Below, piece by piece: positions 17,164 to 26,859 of a stretch of 64,000 bases of DNA. The DNA is from Gallaecimonas xiamenensis 3-C-1 (GTDB lineage Bacteria; Pseudomonadota; Gammaproteobacteria; Enterobacterales; Gallaecimonadaceae). A program made the translations under genes and the position numbers. The stretch covers positions 90,094-154,093 of the forward strand of contig NZ_AMRI01000008.1 of the NCBI RefSeq assembly GCF_000299915.1, given 5' to 3'. Under the pieces are notes generated by a model. It had not been told where the DNA came from. It searched no databases and was given only the letters and a program-made list of their open reading frames with translations. Position 1 is the first letter of the stretch. Each line of letters starts with the position of its first letter.

Positions 17164-19947
17164 ATGTTTAATCCTAAACATGGCCGGGCCTTGCCCGGCA
17201 CCAAGACCTACCTGGCCTTCGCCGTCCAGGCGGCGCTGCTGGGTAGCCTGGTCCACCCGGCCATGGCCGCCGAGGCCGAGCCCACCGAAGTGCTGGAAGT
17301 CACCGGCAGCTATGTCAAAAGCCTGGAGCGGGCGGTGGACATGAAGCGCAACGACACTGGTTTTTCCGACTCCATCGTCGCCGCCGACGTGTCCGACTTT
17401 CCCGAGCAGAACCTGGCCGAAGCCCTGCAACGCATGCCCGGTGTCACCATAGAGCGGAAACAGGGCCTGGGCACCAAGGTCAATGTCCGTGGCCTGCCCA
17501 GCGGCTTTACCTTTACCTCCATCAACGGCCTGGCCACCGCCTCCGGCAGCGGCGAGCGCGACGTCAACTTCGACATGTTCGCTTCGGAAATCATCCAAAG
17601 CGTCACCGTCAAAAAATCCCCCACCGCCGCCGACGAGGAAGGGGGCATTGCCGGCTCGGTGATGATAAACACCGCCCGCCCCTTCGATTTCAGCGAAGGG
17701 CGCCTGGTGGTAACAGGGGAAGGGGCCTACAACGACATTTCCGAGAAAACCGACCCCCGCTACACCTTCTTTGCCAGCAATACCTTTGGTGATTGGGGCG
17801 CCCTGGTGTCCTATGCCTACGCCAAGCGCACCAACCGCACCGACTCCAACTCCGGCATCAACTTCCGGCCCCTGTCCCGTTGGCTGGAAAAATCCGGCTC
17901 CTCCCAGTGGCAGGCCGACCAAACCGCTGCGGTCTTGGCAAGGGATACCGGCATCACCATCAACGACAGGTTCGACAGTGACGAAACCAGCCGGGTGGTG
18001 TTCCTCGACAAAGTAGGGGACAGGGCCTTTCTTAACGAGCAGGAAAAATGGGGCGCCACCCTGTCGCTGCAATACAAGCCCAGCCACGATCTGAGCCTGA
18101 CCTTCGACGCCCTCTGGGGCGGCTATGACGAAGACCAGGACCAATACGACGCCGCCGCCTACTCGGCGTCTTCCATCAGCGCCCTGGAACAGGTGCACGA
18201 CTTTGACAGCACCACCCTGGGCCAGTACGGCATCACGGTGCTGACCGATGTGTCCTACGCCGCCACCCAGCACGAGCTGCTCAGCAAGGAAGACATCGAC
18301 CAGACCGACTACCAGCAATACGGCCTGACCCTGGACTGGCACCTGGCCGACTGGCAGCTGCGCGGCCTGGTGGGCTATTCCGGCGCCGACAAGTCCTCGG
18401 ACCGCTCCAACCTCAAGCACACCGCCTACGCCCCGTCCCGCACCCGCTACACCGCCACCGGCGGCGAGACCATCGTCAGCGACAACCCCGCCAGTATCGA
18501 CATATACAACAGCCCCCAGGCGTACAACTTCGAGCTTTATGACGTCATTCTCGAAGACATCGAAGACGACAAATATGCCGCTCAGCTGAGCGGCTCCCGC
18601 CATATGGACTGGGCCCTGTTGCCGCAACTGTCCAAGGTGGAACTGGGCGCCCGCTACACCGACAAGAAAAAGACCCGCAACCAGGGCGAAGTCCAGGTCA
18701 AAGGCCCGGCAGCCGGTGACAGCAGCTGGGCCAATACCCGCAAGCTCACCGACAGCGAGCTGACCCCCATCGCCGATCTGGTGCCCGGCGGCGCCTACCT
18801 GCCGGAGCGCAGCGGCCAGATCAGCTGGTCCCAGGTGTCCAACGATTACGCCAGGGCCAACTTCCGCTACCCCGGCTTTGCCGTGCCCTACCAGCCTGAT
18901 CAGTACTACCAGGTGCAGGAGCAGGTGCTGAGCCTCTACGCCATGGCCGACTTTGACTTCGACATCGCCAGCCTGCCCACCAAGCTCAACCTGGGCATGC
19001 GCTATGTGGATACCAGCGTCGATTCCTCCGGCTTCCACCAGGTGCAAAACGCCGACGGCAGCACCGGCTACACCAGCGCGCCTGTGTCCAAGGAAGGGGA
19101 CTACAGCAAGCTGCTGCCAAGCTTCAACCTGGTGATGGACCTGAGCGACAACCTGCTGCTGCGGGCCGCCGCCTCCAAGACCATGATGCGCCCTGCCCTT
19201 ACCGACATCGCCTACAAGCGCAGCGTCAGCCTTAACGAGTTCAAGTACCGTGACGGCAACCCTGACCTCAAACCCACCTTTGCCGACCAGTGGGAACTGG
19301 GCCTGGAGTACTACCTGGACCAGGGTGGCCTGCTGGCGGCGTCCTACTTTGAAAAGGACATCGAAGGCATGGTGCGCGAAACCATCACCGGCGTGGTCAA
19401 GGACGTCACCAAGTACAACAACAACGGCACCCTGGACGGCGTCTACGACTTTGACGTCTACCAGAAGGTCAACGCCGACGGCAGCTACAAGGTCAAGGGC
19501 ATGGAGCTGATCGCCGCCTTGCCCCTGGGGCTGGTACACCCGGCGTTGCAGGGTTTTGGTATCAACAGCAACTTCACCAAGCTGGACAACTCCCTGGCTG
19601 GAGTGTCGGATCTGGGTATCGACACGCCCCCCGAAGGCCTGGCCGACAAGGCCTACAACCTCACCTTCTACTTTGAACAGGGCGGTTTCGACGCCCGCCT
19701 GTCCTACAACTACAAGGACAAGTACGTGGAGGTGATAGAGCGTGACATGTACCCGGTTTACCGCGACGCCTACGGCCAGTACGACGCCGCCATCGGCTAC
19801 CAGCTCAACGACAGCGTCAAGCTGCAGCTAAAAGCCATCAACCTGACCGACGAGAAAACCAAGGGCTACACCTTGGACCCGCGCTTCCCGACCCTGTTCG
19901 AGATGTCCGGCCGTCGCATCAGCCTGGGGCTGCGCGCCGTCTTCTAA
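17164..19947 (+). CDS. TonB-dependent outer-membrane receptor
   Basis: 927 residues. A signal peptide of about 36 residues (ending HPAMAA) is followed by a plug domain with EVLEVTGSYVKSL, ALQRMPGVTIERKQG and KVNVRGLPSG, typical of the Xanthomonas/Caulobacter-type receptor subfamily. The remainder is a 22-strand barrel type sequence ending in RRISLGLRAVF with a terminal phenylalanine. It imports a ligand with TonB-ExbBD energy. The subfamily is often linked to oligosaccharides or amino-acid polymers, but no linked enzymes or regulator lie next to it, so the substrate is unknown. Ribosome site AGGGAGATAGT precedes the ATG. Confidence 0.93.
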   Translation: MFNPKHGRALPGTKTYLAFAVQAALLGSLVHPAMAAEAEPTEVLEVTGSYVKSLERAVDMKRNDTGFSDSIVAADVSDFPEQNLAEALQRMPGVTIERKQGLGTKVNVRGLPSGFTFTSINGLATASGSGERDVNFDMFASEIIQSVTVKKSPTAADEEGGIAGSVMINTARPFDFSEGRLVVTGEGAYNDISEKTDPRYTFFASNTFGDWGALVSYAYAKRTNRTDSNSGINFRPLSRWLEKSGSSQWQADQTAAVLARDTGITINDRFDSDETSRVVFLDKVGDRAFLNEQEKWGATLSLQYKPSHDLSLTFDALWGGYDEDQDQYDAAAYSASSISALEQVHDFDSTTLGQYGITVLTDVSYAATQHELLSKEDIDQTDYQQYGLTLDWHLADWQLRGLVGYSGADKSSDRSNLKHTAYAPSRTRYTATGGETIVSDNPASIDIYNSPQAYNFELYDVILEDIEDDKYAAQLSGSRHMDWALLPQLSKVELGARYTDKKKTRNQGEVQVKGPAAGDSSWANTRKLTDSELTPIADLVPGGAYLPERSGQISWSQVSNDYARANFRYPGFAVPYQPDQYYQVQEQVLSLYAMADFDFDIASLPTKLNLGMRYVDTSVDSSGFHQVQNADGSTGYTSAPVSKEGDYSKLLPSFNLVMDLSDNLLLRAAASKTMMRPALTDIAYKRSVSLNEFKYRDGNPDLKPTFADQWELGLEYYLDQGGLLAASYFEKDIEGMVRETITGVVKDVTKYNNNGTLDGVYDFDVYQKVNADGSYKVKGMELIAALPLGLVHPALQGFGINSNFTKLDNSLAGVSDLGIDTPPEGLADKAYNLTFYFEQGGFDARLSYNYKDKYVEVIERDMYPVYRDAYGQYDAAIGYQLNDSVKLQLKAINLTDEKTKGYTLDPRFPTLFEMSGRRISLGLRAVF

Positions 19948-19966
19948 ACAGCCAACCAGCCTGTGC

Positions 19967-19989
19967 AAAGGCCCTTCAGGGCCTTTTTT
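19967..19989 (+). terminator. terminator after the TonB receptor gene
   Basis: AAGGCCC-ttca-GGGCCTT followed by a T run. Confidence 0.85.
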
Positions 19990-20054
19990 CATGCTTCTCG
20001 CCCGGCGCCGCCTCGGCTATGATCGCCGCCTTACTCGGTACCAAGGAAACACTG

Positions 20055-20537
20055 ATGCAAATCGCCGACGACAAAGTGGTGCAGTTCCACTACGTGCTCA
20101 AAGACGATCAGGGCCAGCAGCTGGAAAGCAGCCAAGGCCGCGATCCCCTGGCCTACCTGCACGGCCACGACAACATGATGCCCGGCCTGGAAAACGCCAT
20201 GGCCGGCAAGGCCAAAGGCGACAGCTTCAGCGTCACCCTGGCCCCGGCCGACGCCTATGGCGAGCGCCAGGACGGCCTGACCCAGCGGGTACCGGTCAAG
20301 CACCTGCAAGGGGCCAAGAAATGGGCGCCGGGCATGGTGGCTGTGGTTAACACCGACCAGGGCCAGCGCCAGGTCACCATCGTCAAGGTAGGCCGCTTTA
20401 TGGCCGATGTGGATCTTAACCACCCCCTGGCCGGCCAGACCCTGACCTTCGAGGTCGAGATTGTCGACGTCCGTGACGCCAGCGACGACGAAATTGCCCA
20501 CGGCCACGCCCACGGCGTGGGTGGTCACCACCACTGA
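20055..20537 (+). CDS. FKBP-type peptidyl-prolyl isomerase, SlyD-like paralogue
   Basis: 160 residues from the ATG at 20055, chosen for its upstream AAGGAAAC. The FKBP fold opens with DDKVVQFHYVLKDDQGQQLE and has the SlyD-type YLHGHDNMMPGLE. The insert-in-flap chaperone domain lies at about 70-120, and a histidine-rich tail (AHGHAHGVGGHHH) can bind metal. It is a paralogue of the gene at 30.4 kb, which is closer to classical SlyD. The flap region is diverged (KHLQGAKKWAPGM). It lies 64 nt upstream of luxS. Confidence 0.9.
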   Translation: MQIADDKVVQFHYVLKDDQGQQLESSQGRDPLAYLHGHDNMMPGLENAMAGKAKGDSFSVTLAPADAYGERQDGLTQRVPVKHLQGAKKWAPGMVAVVNTDQGQRQVTIVKVGRFMADVDLNHPLAGQTLTFEVEIVDVRDASDDEIAHGHAHGVGGHHH

Positions 20538-20601
20538 GCCCCAGGGGCCCTGGACATCTGCTACCATGGCCCCTGAAGGCCCCAATTGAAGGACGACAAC
20601 C

Positions 20602-21114
20602 ATGCCGCTTCTCGACAGCTTCACCGTCGACCATACCCGCATGAAGGCCCCGGCCGTGCGGGTGGCCAAGACCATGAAAACCCCCGGTGGTGACACCATC
20701 ACCGTCTTTGACCTGCGTTTTTGCCTGCCCAACCAGGAGATCCTGTCCGAACGGGGGATCCACACCCTGGAGCACCTGTTTGCCGGCTTTATGCGTGACC
20801 ACCTCAACGGCGACAAGGTGGAGATCATCGACATCTCCCCCATGGGTTGCCGTACCGGTTTCTACATGAGCCTGATTGGCGCCCCCAGCGAGCAGCAAGT
20901 GGCTGACGCCTGGCTGGCCGCCATGAGCGACGTGGTGGACGTTACCGATCAGTCCAAGATCCCCGAGCTCAACCTCTACCAGTGCGGCACCGCTGCCATG
21001 CACTCCCTGGAAGAGGCCCAGGCTATCGCCCGCAACGTCAAAGATCGCGGCGTGACGGTCAACCTCAACCAGGAACTGGCCCTGGACGAGGAATTCCTCA
21101 AGCAACACTCCTAA
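20602..21114 (+). CDS. luxS: S-ribosylhomocysteine lyase LuxS
   Basis: 170 residues, normal length. LuxS cleaves S-ribosylhomocysteine to homocysteine and DPD, the precursor of autoinducer-2, closing the activated-methyl cycle. Metal ligands are present: HTLEH (two histidines near residue 54) and the distal cysteine in [11 protein letters not shown]. The active-site stretch [10 protein letters not shown] carries the catalytic cysteine. Ribosome site TGAAGGACGACAACC precedes the start. It is followed by a bidirectional terminator shared with cti. Confidence 0.97.
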   Translation: MPLLDSFTVDHTRMKAPAVRVAKTMKTPGGDTITVFDLRFCLPNQEILSERGIHTLEHLFAGFMRDHLNGDKVEIIDISPMGCRTGFYMSLIGAPSEQQVADAWLAAMSDVVDVTDQSKIPELNLYQCGTAAMHSLEEAQAIARNVKDRGVTVNLNQELALDEEFLKQHS

Positions 21115-21141
21115 AAAAAGCCCGCTTTCGCGGGCTTTTTT
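21114..21141. terminator. bidirectional terminator between luxS and cti
   Basis: AAAAAAAGCCCGC-tttc-GCGGGCTTTTTT; A and T runs on both sides serve both convergent genes. Confidence 0.9.
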
Positions 21142-23502
21142 CTAGCGGTTTTCCAGCCGGTTATAGTCCAGCAGGCCAGCCTCTATGGGGTGGCGCTGGC
21201 GGTAAAGCCGGTTGAGCCTGTCGCTAAAGGCCCAGAAATCCGGCGCAGTGCGGCGAACCGCGAAGCTGTCCAGCAGTGCCTGGTAGCTGGCTTCGTCCTT
21301 TACCGCCTGGGCCTTGGCCACCAGGGCCGCCAGCTCGCTTTCCTTCACCTGCCAAAAGGCCCCTGGGTAACTGCCCAGCAGCCCGTGGACCAGCGTCACG
21401 TCGTCTGCCGCCAGGTCGCGGTTGCTGGCCTCGTCAAAGAGGCTGGAGATATTGCTGTGGGCACTGTTGCGCACCAGGGTGAACAGCTCAGCGTCGCCCC
21501 CCGCTGCCGGCTCCACGGCAATAAAGGTGAGTTCCGGAAACAGGTGCACGGCCCGCCCTTGCAAGTGGCCAAGCTCGGTCAGCAATGCCAGGGCATTGGC
21601 CCCCAATTGGGCCTGGTCCAATTGGTAGCGCCTGGGTTGCACCTTGGCCTCACGCTTGGCCAGCATGGCAAAGAGCTCGGCCTTGGTGTCCTGGCTTTGA
21701 TAATGCACCCCGGTGGGCTGGTCGAAGCGGTTGATGTCCCCGTCGATAAAGCCGCTCAGTTCCTTACCGGCCCCCTTGTACCAGGCCTTGAACTGGCGGC
21801 GGCGCTCATCGGCGGGCAACAGTGCCAGGAAGTTGGACTCCCCTTCCATACGCAAAAAGTCCATATAGAGGCGGGTCAGCAACTGGTGGCCGTAATTGCC
21901 GTAGACGTCGAAGCCCGCCACCAGCAGATAATGGATCCGCTCCAGCAGGGCGTAGTCCAACACCCAGGCGGTCTTGGGCGGCTCACCCACCAGGCCTTGG
22001 GTGACGGTAGCGCTGTCGAAGTGGCGCAGCACCGTCAAGGTGGCATTGCGGTTGTGGCCGTCCCCGTCCCAGATCCCGTCCAGGGTCAGGTGGCGGCCGT
22101 CGGCGAAGGTCTTGTTCATAAAGTCGCTACGCGCCTTGAGGTAGTCACCCTGGCGTTTGGCATAGCCAAGCCAGTTCATCGCCAGGGCGGTGCTTTCCTT
22201 CTCCGCCGGCATATGCAGGTTGTCCCGCTGGCTGCGGTAGAAGGACGCCACCTCTGGGGCCTCGGCAAAGGCCGGGTCCACAAAGTAAACCCAGAACCTG
22301 TCGTTGATGACGTTAAGGGCCACCTGGCCACGACACACCGGTCCTTTGATAAAGCCCATGATGGTGTACTGGGCCCGGTCCAGCATAAAGCGGTAGCGAG
22401 CCCCGGCAGGCAGCTGGGCAAAGGCCACCAGGGGGTTGGCGGCCACGTCGGGGGCATAACTGGGCAGGGCCGTGACCTGATAATCCCGCTCGAAGAACAG
22501 GGCCTGCCAGCGGGCCATCAGTGCCTCGTCCAGGGCATAGGGCATGTGGGTCTTGTCGACTATGGTGGAAGGCACCGGTACCAGCCGGTAGTAGACCCGC
22601 GCCACACCGGGGTCGTCAAAAGGCCGGCGGCTGGCAATGGGTTCAAGGGGTTGGCCAGGGGCGCTGGCCGAGCGCACCAACTCGAAAAAGCGCGGCGTAC
22701 CGCTTTGCTCATCGGCAAAATAGAGGTGGGCAAAAAACAAGTGCTCGTAGATGTAACGGGCGACCAGTTGCCCTTTGAGGCTGTCGTCGTTTAAAAAACC
22801 TTCCCACTTGGCCAGCTGTTGCTGCTCCTGCTCACTCAAGGGCGCTGGTGGCGCCATGGGGGCCCCTTTGGCCACCCAGTCCATCAGCAACTGGTGCTCG
22901 TGCTTATCGAGTCCAGGCAAGCCGTAAGGCATGCCCCACAACGGCTGGTTCTTCTCGAAGCTGTCCATTTCTTCGATGGTGGGACACTGCTGGCTGCGAT
23001 CCAGTCCCAAAGTGAATTCAGGTCCCAGGTGCTTGCCTTCGGGCAAAGGATGTTCGGCCTTAAGGGCCAGCATGCGCGCCAGCACCCCGGCCTGGGTATT
23101 GGCCTGGGGGCTTTGGTCCCGTTCGTTCAACACGGCATAAAAGCCCTTCTGGCGCCATTCCTGGGTGCTGGCGGCATCGATAAAGAGCCGGCTGGGACTG
23201 GCCGCCACCAGCCTGGTGCCCTCGTAGACCAAGGCCTTGCTGGCGCCCCTATCCAGCCCCTGGGATGAGGACAGCTTCAATTGGCAAGGGGCGTCGTAGC
23301 AGGCGTGGCAAACCACGCAGCGCTGTTCCAGTACAGGTTTGACATCATCCAAGTAGTGGCGGGCCTCGGCCGACAGGGCCAGACGCTCCCTGGGCTGGGC
23401 TTTGCCAAAGCGATCATCCAGGGTCAAACCGGCATAAAGGGCACAGCCGGACAACAACAGCAGGGGCAGGTAGAGCCAGGGGCGCCCTTTCCATTTGCGC
23501 AT
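21142..23502 (-). CDS. cti: fatty acid cis/trans isomerase Cti
   Basis: 787 residues from the chosen start. Cti is a periplasmic c-type haem enzyme that converts cis- to trans-unsaturated fatty acids in membrane phospholipids, stiffening membranes under solvent or heat stress. A hydrophobic N-terminal signal with LLSGC (a possible lipobox) precedes the haem motif CVVCHACYDAPC at about residue 60. The body contains HMPYALDEALMARW and the conserved NDRFWVYFVDP. The ATG at 23502 follows AAAGGATTTTCCC; a longer frame upstream lacks a signal-like start. Known mainly from Pseudomonas and Vibrio. Confidence 0.93.
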   Translation of the reverse strand: MRKWKGRPWLYLPLLLLSGCALYAGLTLDDRFGKAQPRERLALSAEARHYLDDVKPVLEQRCVVCHACYDAPCQLKLSSSQGLDRGASKALVYEGTRLVAASPSRLFIDAASTQEWRQKGFYAVLNERDQSPQANTQAGVLARMLALKAEHPLPEGKHLGPEFTLGLDRSQQCPTIEEMDSFEKNQPLWGMPYGLPGLDKHEHQLLMDWVAKGAPMAPPAPLSEQEQQQLAKWEGFLNDDSLKGQLVARYIYEHLFFAHLYFADEQSGTPRFFELVRSASAPGQPLEPIASRRPFDDPGVARVYYRLVPVPSTIVDKTHMPYALDEALMARWQALFFERDYQVTALPSYAPDVAANPLVAFAQLPAGARYRFMLDRAQYTIMGFIKGPVCRGQVALNVINDRFWVYFVDPAFAEAPEVASFYRSQRDNLHMPAEKESTALAMNWLGYAKRQGDYLKARSDFMNKTFADGRHLTLDGIWDGDGHNRNATLTVLRHFDSATVTQGLVGEPPKTAWVLDYALLERIHYLLVAGFDVYGNYGHQLLTRLYMDFLRMEGESNFLALLPADERRRQFKAWYKGAGKELSGFIDGDINRFDQPTGVHYQSQDTKAELFAMLAKREAKVQPRRYQLDQAQLGANALALLTELGHLQGRAVHLFPELTFIAVEPAAGGDAELFTLVRNSAHSNISSLFDEASNRDLAADDVTLVHGLLGSYPGAFWQVKESELAALVAKAQAVKDEASYQALLDSFAVRRTAPDFWAFSDRLNRLYRQRHPIEAGLLDYNRLENR

Positions 23503-23694
23503 GGGAAAATCCTTTGGGTGGCGGCATTTAAGTATACCTTCTCGCCGGCCTTGGCCTCTACCGAGCAATATTAATGAAAAACTAATGAAATCAGTTTTTT
23601 GGCAACCTCTTCCAAAAAAAAGCGGGGAGGCTATAGTGAGCACAGCACCGCCTTTGCAGGCGGTGTTTTGTTATCTAACCAAAGGAGCAAAACA

Positions 23695-24069
23695 ATGTTA
23701 CCGCCCATCTATCTGACGGCTCAGGATGCCGACAGACTCGACAACCTGCTGGCAAGCCAAGGGCCGGGCCGGCACCCGGAATTAGAAGCCGAATTGGCCA
23801 GGGCCGAGATCCTCAAAGGGCCGGCCCCGGCCGATCTGGTGGTGATGAACGCCAAGGTGCAGTTTCGCATTGTAGCCACCGGCGAGCAGTTCAGCCGCAC
23901 CCTGGTGTTTCCCAAAGATGCCGGCCAGGCGGGCAGCCTGTCGATACTGGCCCCGCTGGGCAGCGCCCTTATCGGCCTCAAAGTGGGTGACAGCATCCAA
24001 TGGCCCAAGCCAGGTGGCGGCTTGACCCAGGTCAGCCTCGACGCCGTTACCCCTCCCTCCCAGTCTTAA
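23695..24069 (+). CDS. rnk: Rnk-type regulator of nucleoside diphosphate kinase
   Basis: 124 residues from the ATG at 23695, preceded by AAAGGAGCAAAACA. The N-terminal helical hairpin (LTAQDADRLDNLLASQ ... ELARAEIL) and C-terminal GreA-like FKBP domain (VVMNAKVQFRIVATGE, VFPKDAGQAGSLSILAPLGS) match Rnk, a GreA/GreB relative that affects Ndk levels and interacts with RNA polymerase without antipausing activity. It stands alone between cti and the next gene. Confidence 0.9.
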   Translation: MLPPIYLTAQDADRLDNLLASQGPGRHPELEAELARAEILKGPAPADLVVMNAKVQFRIVATGEQFSRTLVFPKDAGQAGSLSILAPLGSALIGLKVGDSIQWPKPGGGLTQVSLDAVTPPSQS

Positions 24070-24077
24070 ATCCAACC

Positions 24078-24112
24078 ACACCCGATGGCCTCATCGGGTG
24101 AGCGGTTTCTTA
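24078..24112 (+). terminator. terminator-like hairpin after rnk
   Basis: CACCCGAT-ggcc-TCATCGGGTG followed by a poor T tract (GGTTTCTT). It lies between convergent genes. Confidence 0.45.
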
Positions 24113-24724
24113 GAACACCACCCGGTAGTAAACACCCCAGTGATCACCGTCTCCCGACAAACCGGAAGGCACGGCGATACCATTGTATTTTTCCAAGTCG
24201 TATTCCACCCACTGGTAGCGAACCCCAACCCAGTTGTGCTGGGTGATCTGGTAGTTGTATTCCACTATCCAGCCCAGGGCGTCGTCGAAGTCGAACTTTT
24301 CGTGGACACCGTCGATGTCGATATCGGCTTTAACATCAAAATGCCAGGAAGGGCCCAGCAAAAACTTGTGGCGGTCCCAACGGTAGTAAGGCAAGAATTC
24401 GGCGGTGTAGCGTTCCAGCTCGATTTCACCGTTGGTGCCGTCGGCGAAGTTGAAGTGATAGCCCAGGTTGAACGCCGCACCCCAGGTGCCGTTTTCCCAA
24501 AGGCCACCCAGGCCCAGGTGGTAACGGTTGCCGAAGCGGAAGTTTTCCTTGGTGCCGTTGGTGTAATTGACGGCCACGAAATTGTCGCCACCGTGGGTAT
24601 AGCCGGCGAAGAGGCTGAAGGCCAGGCCATCGTCCCCACCCAGTTTGTCCTGGTTCTGGATATAGGGGTTGTCAGCCTGGGCGCCGAACGCCAATACGGA
24701 TGCAAGCAGCAGGTAAGGTCGCAT
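24110..24724 (-). CDS. predicted outer-membrane beta-barrel protein, family not recognised
   Basis: 204 residues. A Sec signal peptide (MRPYLLLASVLAFGAQA) is followed by alternating-hydrophobicity strands rich in Tyr, Trp, Gly and Asp (for example FGNRYHLGLGGLWENGTWG, LGYHFNFADG, HNWVGVRYQWVEYDL), ending in VYYRVVF with a C-terminal phenylalanine as in barrels inserted by BAM. About eight to ten strands would fit. I do not recognise the family. It is divergent from the DUF2982 gene, with only 59 bp between the two starts. Confidence 0.75.
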   Translation of the reverse strand: MRPYLLLASVLAFGAQADNPYIQNQDKLGGDDGLAFSLFAGYTHGGDNFVAVNYTNGTKENFRFGNRYHLGLGGLWENGTWGAAFNLGYHFNFADGTNGEIELERYTAEFLPYYRWDRHKFLLGPSWHFDVKADIDIDGVHEKFDFDDALGWIVEYNYQITQHNWVGVRYQWVEYDLEKYNGIAVPSGLSGDGDHWGVYYRVVF

Positions 24725-24783
24725 TTATCCCTCCATGGGTTTGTTGCGTTATCATAGGTTTAATCAATCTTAGCCAGAAGTTA

Positions 24784-25440
24784 ATGGACGCCCAAGAATT
24801 ATCTAGCCAGCGCCATCGAAATGGCCTGACCCTGACCCTGTTGGGGGTGCTTTTCCTGGTTGTGGGCCCAGTGTGCCTGGCATGGGGCTGGTTTGGCCCC
24901 GGCATGGTATTGCTGCTGGCCACCCCGGTGTTGCTGGTGCTGGGCATAGGCAAGCTCACCGAGCCCAAGGTCAGTCTGTCCATCAACAGCCACAGCCTGT
25001 CCCTGCACCACAGGCGCGGCGGCTGGAGCCTCAACTGGCGGGACATCCAACGCATAGACCAGCTTCACCTTGGCAGTGGCTTTTACCGCCAGGAACTGCC
25101 TTATATCGGTTTTCGCCTCAAGGCCCCGGAGCAAGTGCTGGACACCATAGGGCCGCGCCTGGCGGTAGGTCTGCTGACCGAGCAGCGCAACCTGCTGTTG
25201 CTGGCCCTGCGTCAGCAATGCCCAGACTGCCAGGCCGAGGACCTGTTCGAGGCCAGCCACTATGTGTCCCCCTCCGGTAAGCGCTACAGCGGCGTACTGG
25301 CCATGCTGGGCCACCGCATGAAGCGCTTTCGGGAACTGACCGGCTTTGACTTGCTGATCGCCGAAGAGCTGGCCGGGGAAAACGGGCTGGCGCTGCTACG
25401 CCGCTACTGGGCGACAGCACGCAGCACTCAGGAAGACTGA
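24784..25440 (+). CDS. DUF2982 membrane protein
   Basis: 218 residues from the ATG at 24784. Two hydrophobic segments (about residues 15-55, LTLTLLGVLFLVVGPVCLAW and PGMVLLLATPVLLVLGIG) anchor a soluble C-terminal part. That part begins with a PH-like strand pattern (KVSLSINSHSLSLHHRRGGW, WRDIQRIDQ) and ends with helices. This matches the DUF2982 family of Vibrio and Shewanella, whose function is unknown. It overlaps the 3' end of the next convergent gene by 13 bp. Confidence 0.8.
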   Translation: MDAQELSSQRHRNGLTLTLLGVLFLVVGPVCLAWGWFGPGMVLLLATPVLLVLGIGKLTEPKVSLSINSHSLSLHHRRGGWSLNWRDIQRIDQLHLGSGFYRQELPYIGFRLKAPEQVLDTIGPRLAVGLLTEQRNLLLLALRQQCPDCQAEDLFEASHYVSPSGKRYSGVLAMLGHRMKRFRELTGFDLLIAEELAGENGLALLRRYWATARSTQED

Positions 25441-26264
25441 CGGCGACACAGCCACAGGGCACCGGCCATGCACACCGACCCCAGCCCCAAACGCAGCCAA
25501 TCCACCTGGCCCTGCCAAATCACCACGTTCACCACTATGCCGGCGGGGATCAGCATGTTGTTCATCACCGCCAGTTGTTGGGCGCTGACCAGGGTAGAGC
25601 CGTAGCTCCAGCCCAGGTAGCCAAGGCCCGAGGCCACAACCCCCAGCCACAGCAAGACTCCTTGCTGAACCGGCGTCACCGGTAGTTTTTGCCAGTCGGC
25701 CAGCAGCGCCGAGGCCAACGCCGTTACCAGCAGAGCCCCCAGGAAAAACCAGGCAAAGCGGGCCCTGTGGGTCAAACTGGTGGACTTGCTCTGGTGGCGG
25801 TACCAGACCTGGCCGAAGGCAAAGCAGGCGTTGGCCGCCTGGATAAGGGCAAAGCCTTTCCAATAGTCCTCGCTCAGCTCGGTCCAGCGAATGACCGCCG
25901 CCCCCGCCACCGCCAGCAGCGCCGGCGCCCACAGGTGCTTGGGCCAGCGCCGGGCAAACAGATCGGCAAAGAGGCTGACATAAAGGGGGGTGAAGATGGT
26001 GAACAGCAGCAGTTCGGCCACCGTCAGGTACTGGTAACTCTTATAAAGAAAGAGGTACATGATGCCGATCTCGATGGCTCCCGTTGCCATCAGCACCAAG
26101 GCCTGGCGCCAGGGCAAGGGGCGCCAGAACGGCAAAAAGACCAGCAGCGCCAGGGCCATGCGCGAGGCCACCGCCAGGTAGGCATCCACCTGGCCGGCCA
26201 GATAAACCCCGATCAGCGAAAACGAGAAGGCCCACAGCAAGGTGATGCCCCAAAGGAGCCCCAT
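25428..26264 (-). CDS. EamA/DMT-family transporter
   Basis: 278 residues from an ATG sharing one base with the upstream stop (TGATG). About ten hydrophobic segments form two EamA repeats (for example LLWGITLLWAFSFSLIGVYL near the N terminus and LLWLGVVASGLGYLGWSYG near residue 215). Members export small metabolites or amino acids; the substrate here is unknown. A longer open frame extends upstream but is merely the shadow of the acetyltransferase gene. It is translationally coupled to that acetyltransferase. Confidence 0.88.
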   Translation of the reverse strand: MGLLWGITLLWAFSFSLIGVYLAGQVDAYLAVASRMALALLVFLPFWRPLPWRQALVLMATGAIEIGIMYLFLYKSYQYLTVAELLLFTIFTPLYVSLFADLFARRWPKHLWAPALLAVAGAAVIRWTELSEDYWKGFALIQAANACFAFGQVWYRHQSKSTSLTHRARFAWFFLGALLVTALASALLADWQKLPVTPVQQGVLLWLGVVASGLGYLGWSYGSTLVSAQQLAVMNNMLIPAGIVVNVVIWQGQVDWLRLGLGSVCMAGALWLCRRQSS

Positions 26265-26764
26265 CAGCGCGGCTCCGAGGCGTAACACCAAACCGGCATG
26301 CCCGCGTAGCGCAGCTGTTCCTTGCGGGCCATGCCCAGCTTCTCGGCCACCTTGATGGAACCGATGTTGTCGGGGTGGATAAGGGCGATGATCTTGGCCA
26401 GGGCCAGCTCCTGGTGGCCGTGGGCCAACACCGGGCGGGCCGCTTCGGTGATCAGGCCCTGGCCCCAAAAGGCCGGCAGCAGCCGGTAGCCCAGCTCCGG
26501 CAGGGAAAACTCCGGCAGGTGCTTGATGCCGCAAAACCCGATCACCCGGTCACTCTCCTTATGCACCACCGCCAGGCGGCCATAACCGTACTTGGCGTAA
26601 TCGGCCAGGGGCGCGGCAATGAGCTTCTCCTCGGCCTCTGCCCGGCTGGTGATCGGGTCCTGGCCGGTATAGCGCACTATGGCCGGGTCGGCGTTCATGG
26701 CCCAGAAGGCATCCACGTCATCCAGGGTGAAGGGGCGCATCAACAGGCGCGGTGTTTCTAGCAT
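26264..26764 (-). CDS. GNAT N-acetyltransferase (RimJ/RimL type)
   Basis: 166 residues. MLETPRLLMRPFTLDDVDAF is the typical start of the RimJ/RimL-like subfamily. The acetyl-CoA-binding region lies around residues 90-120 (LGYRLLPAFWGQGLITEAAR), and the tail has HPDNIGSIKVAEKLGMA. It would transfer acetyl groups to a protein N terminus or small amine; the target is not predictable. It is coupled to the downstream EamA transporter, suggesting a shared metabolite (inference). Confidence 0.9.
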   Translation of the reverse strand: MLETPRLLMRPFTLDDVDAFWAMNADPAIVRYTGQDPITSRAEAEEKLIAAPLADYAKYGYGRLAVVHKESDRVIGFCGIKHLPEFSLPELGYRLLPAFWGQGLITEAARPVLAHGHQELALAKIIALIHPDNIGSIKVAEKLGMARKEQLRYAGMPVWCYASEPR

Positions 26765-26859
26765 GGGTATTGCTCCTTGTTAGCCGGCCGGCCAGCATAA
26801 CCAAAGCCCCGACCTTGAGCTATAAAGAGTACAGCGACAATAAATTGACGGGCAGGGTC

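Noticed and set aside
17122..19539. 805-codon frame antisense to the TonB receptor gene
   Set aside because: GC-rich codon mirror of the receptor; low-complexity Gly/Val/His translation, no ribosome site or domain.
25428..26534. 368-codon version of the EamA transporter
   Set aside because: Its first 90 codons are the shadow of the acetyltransferase gene; the ATG in the TGATG overlap gives a normal-length transporter.
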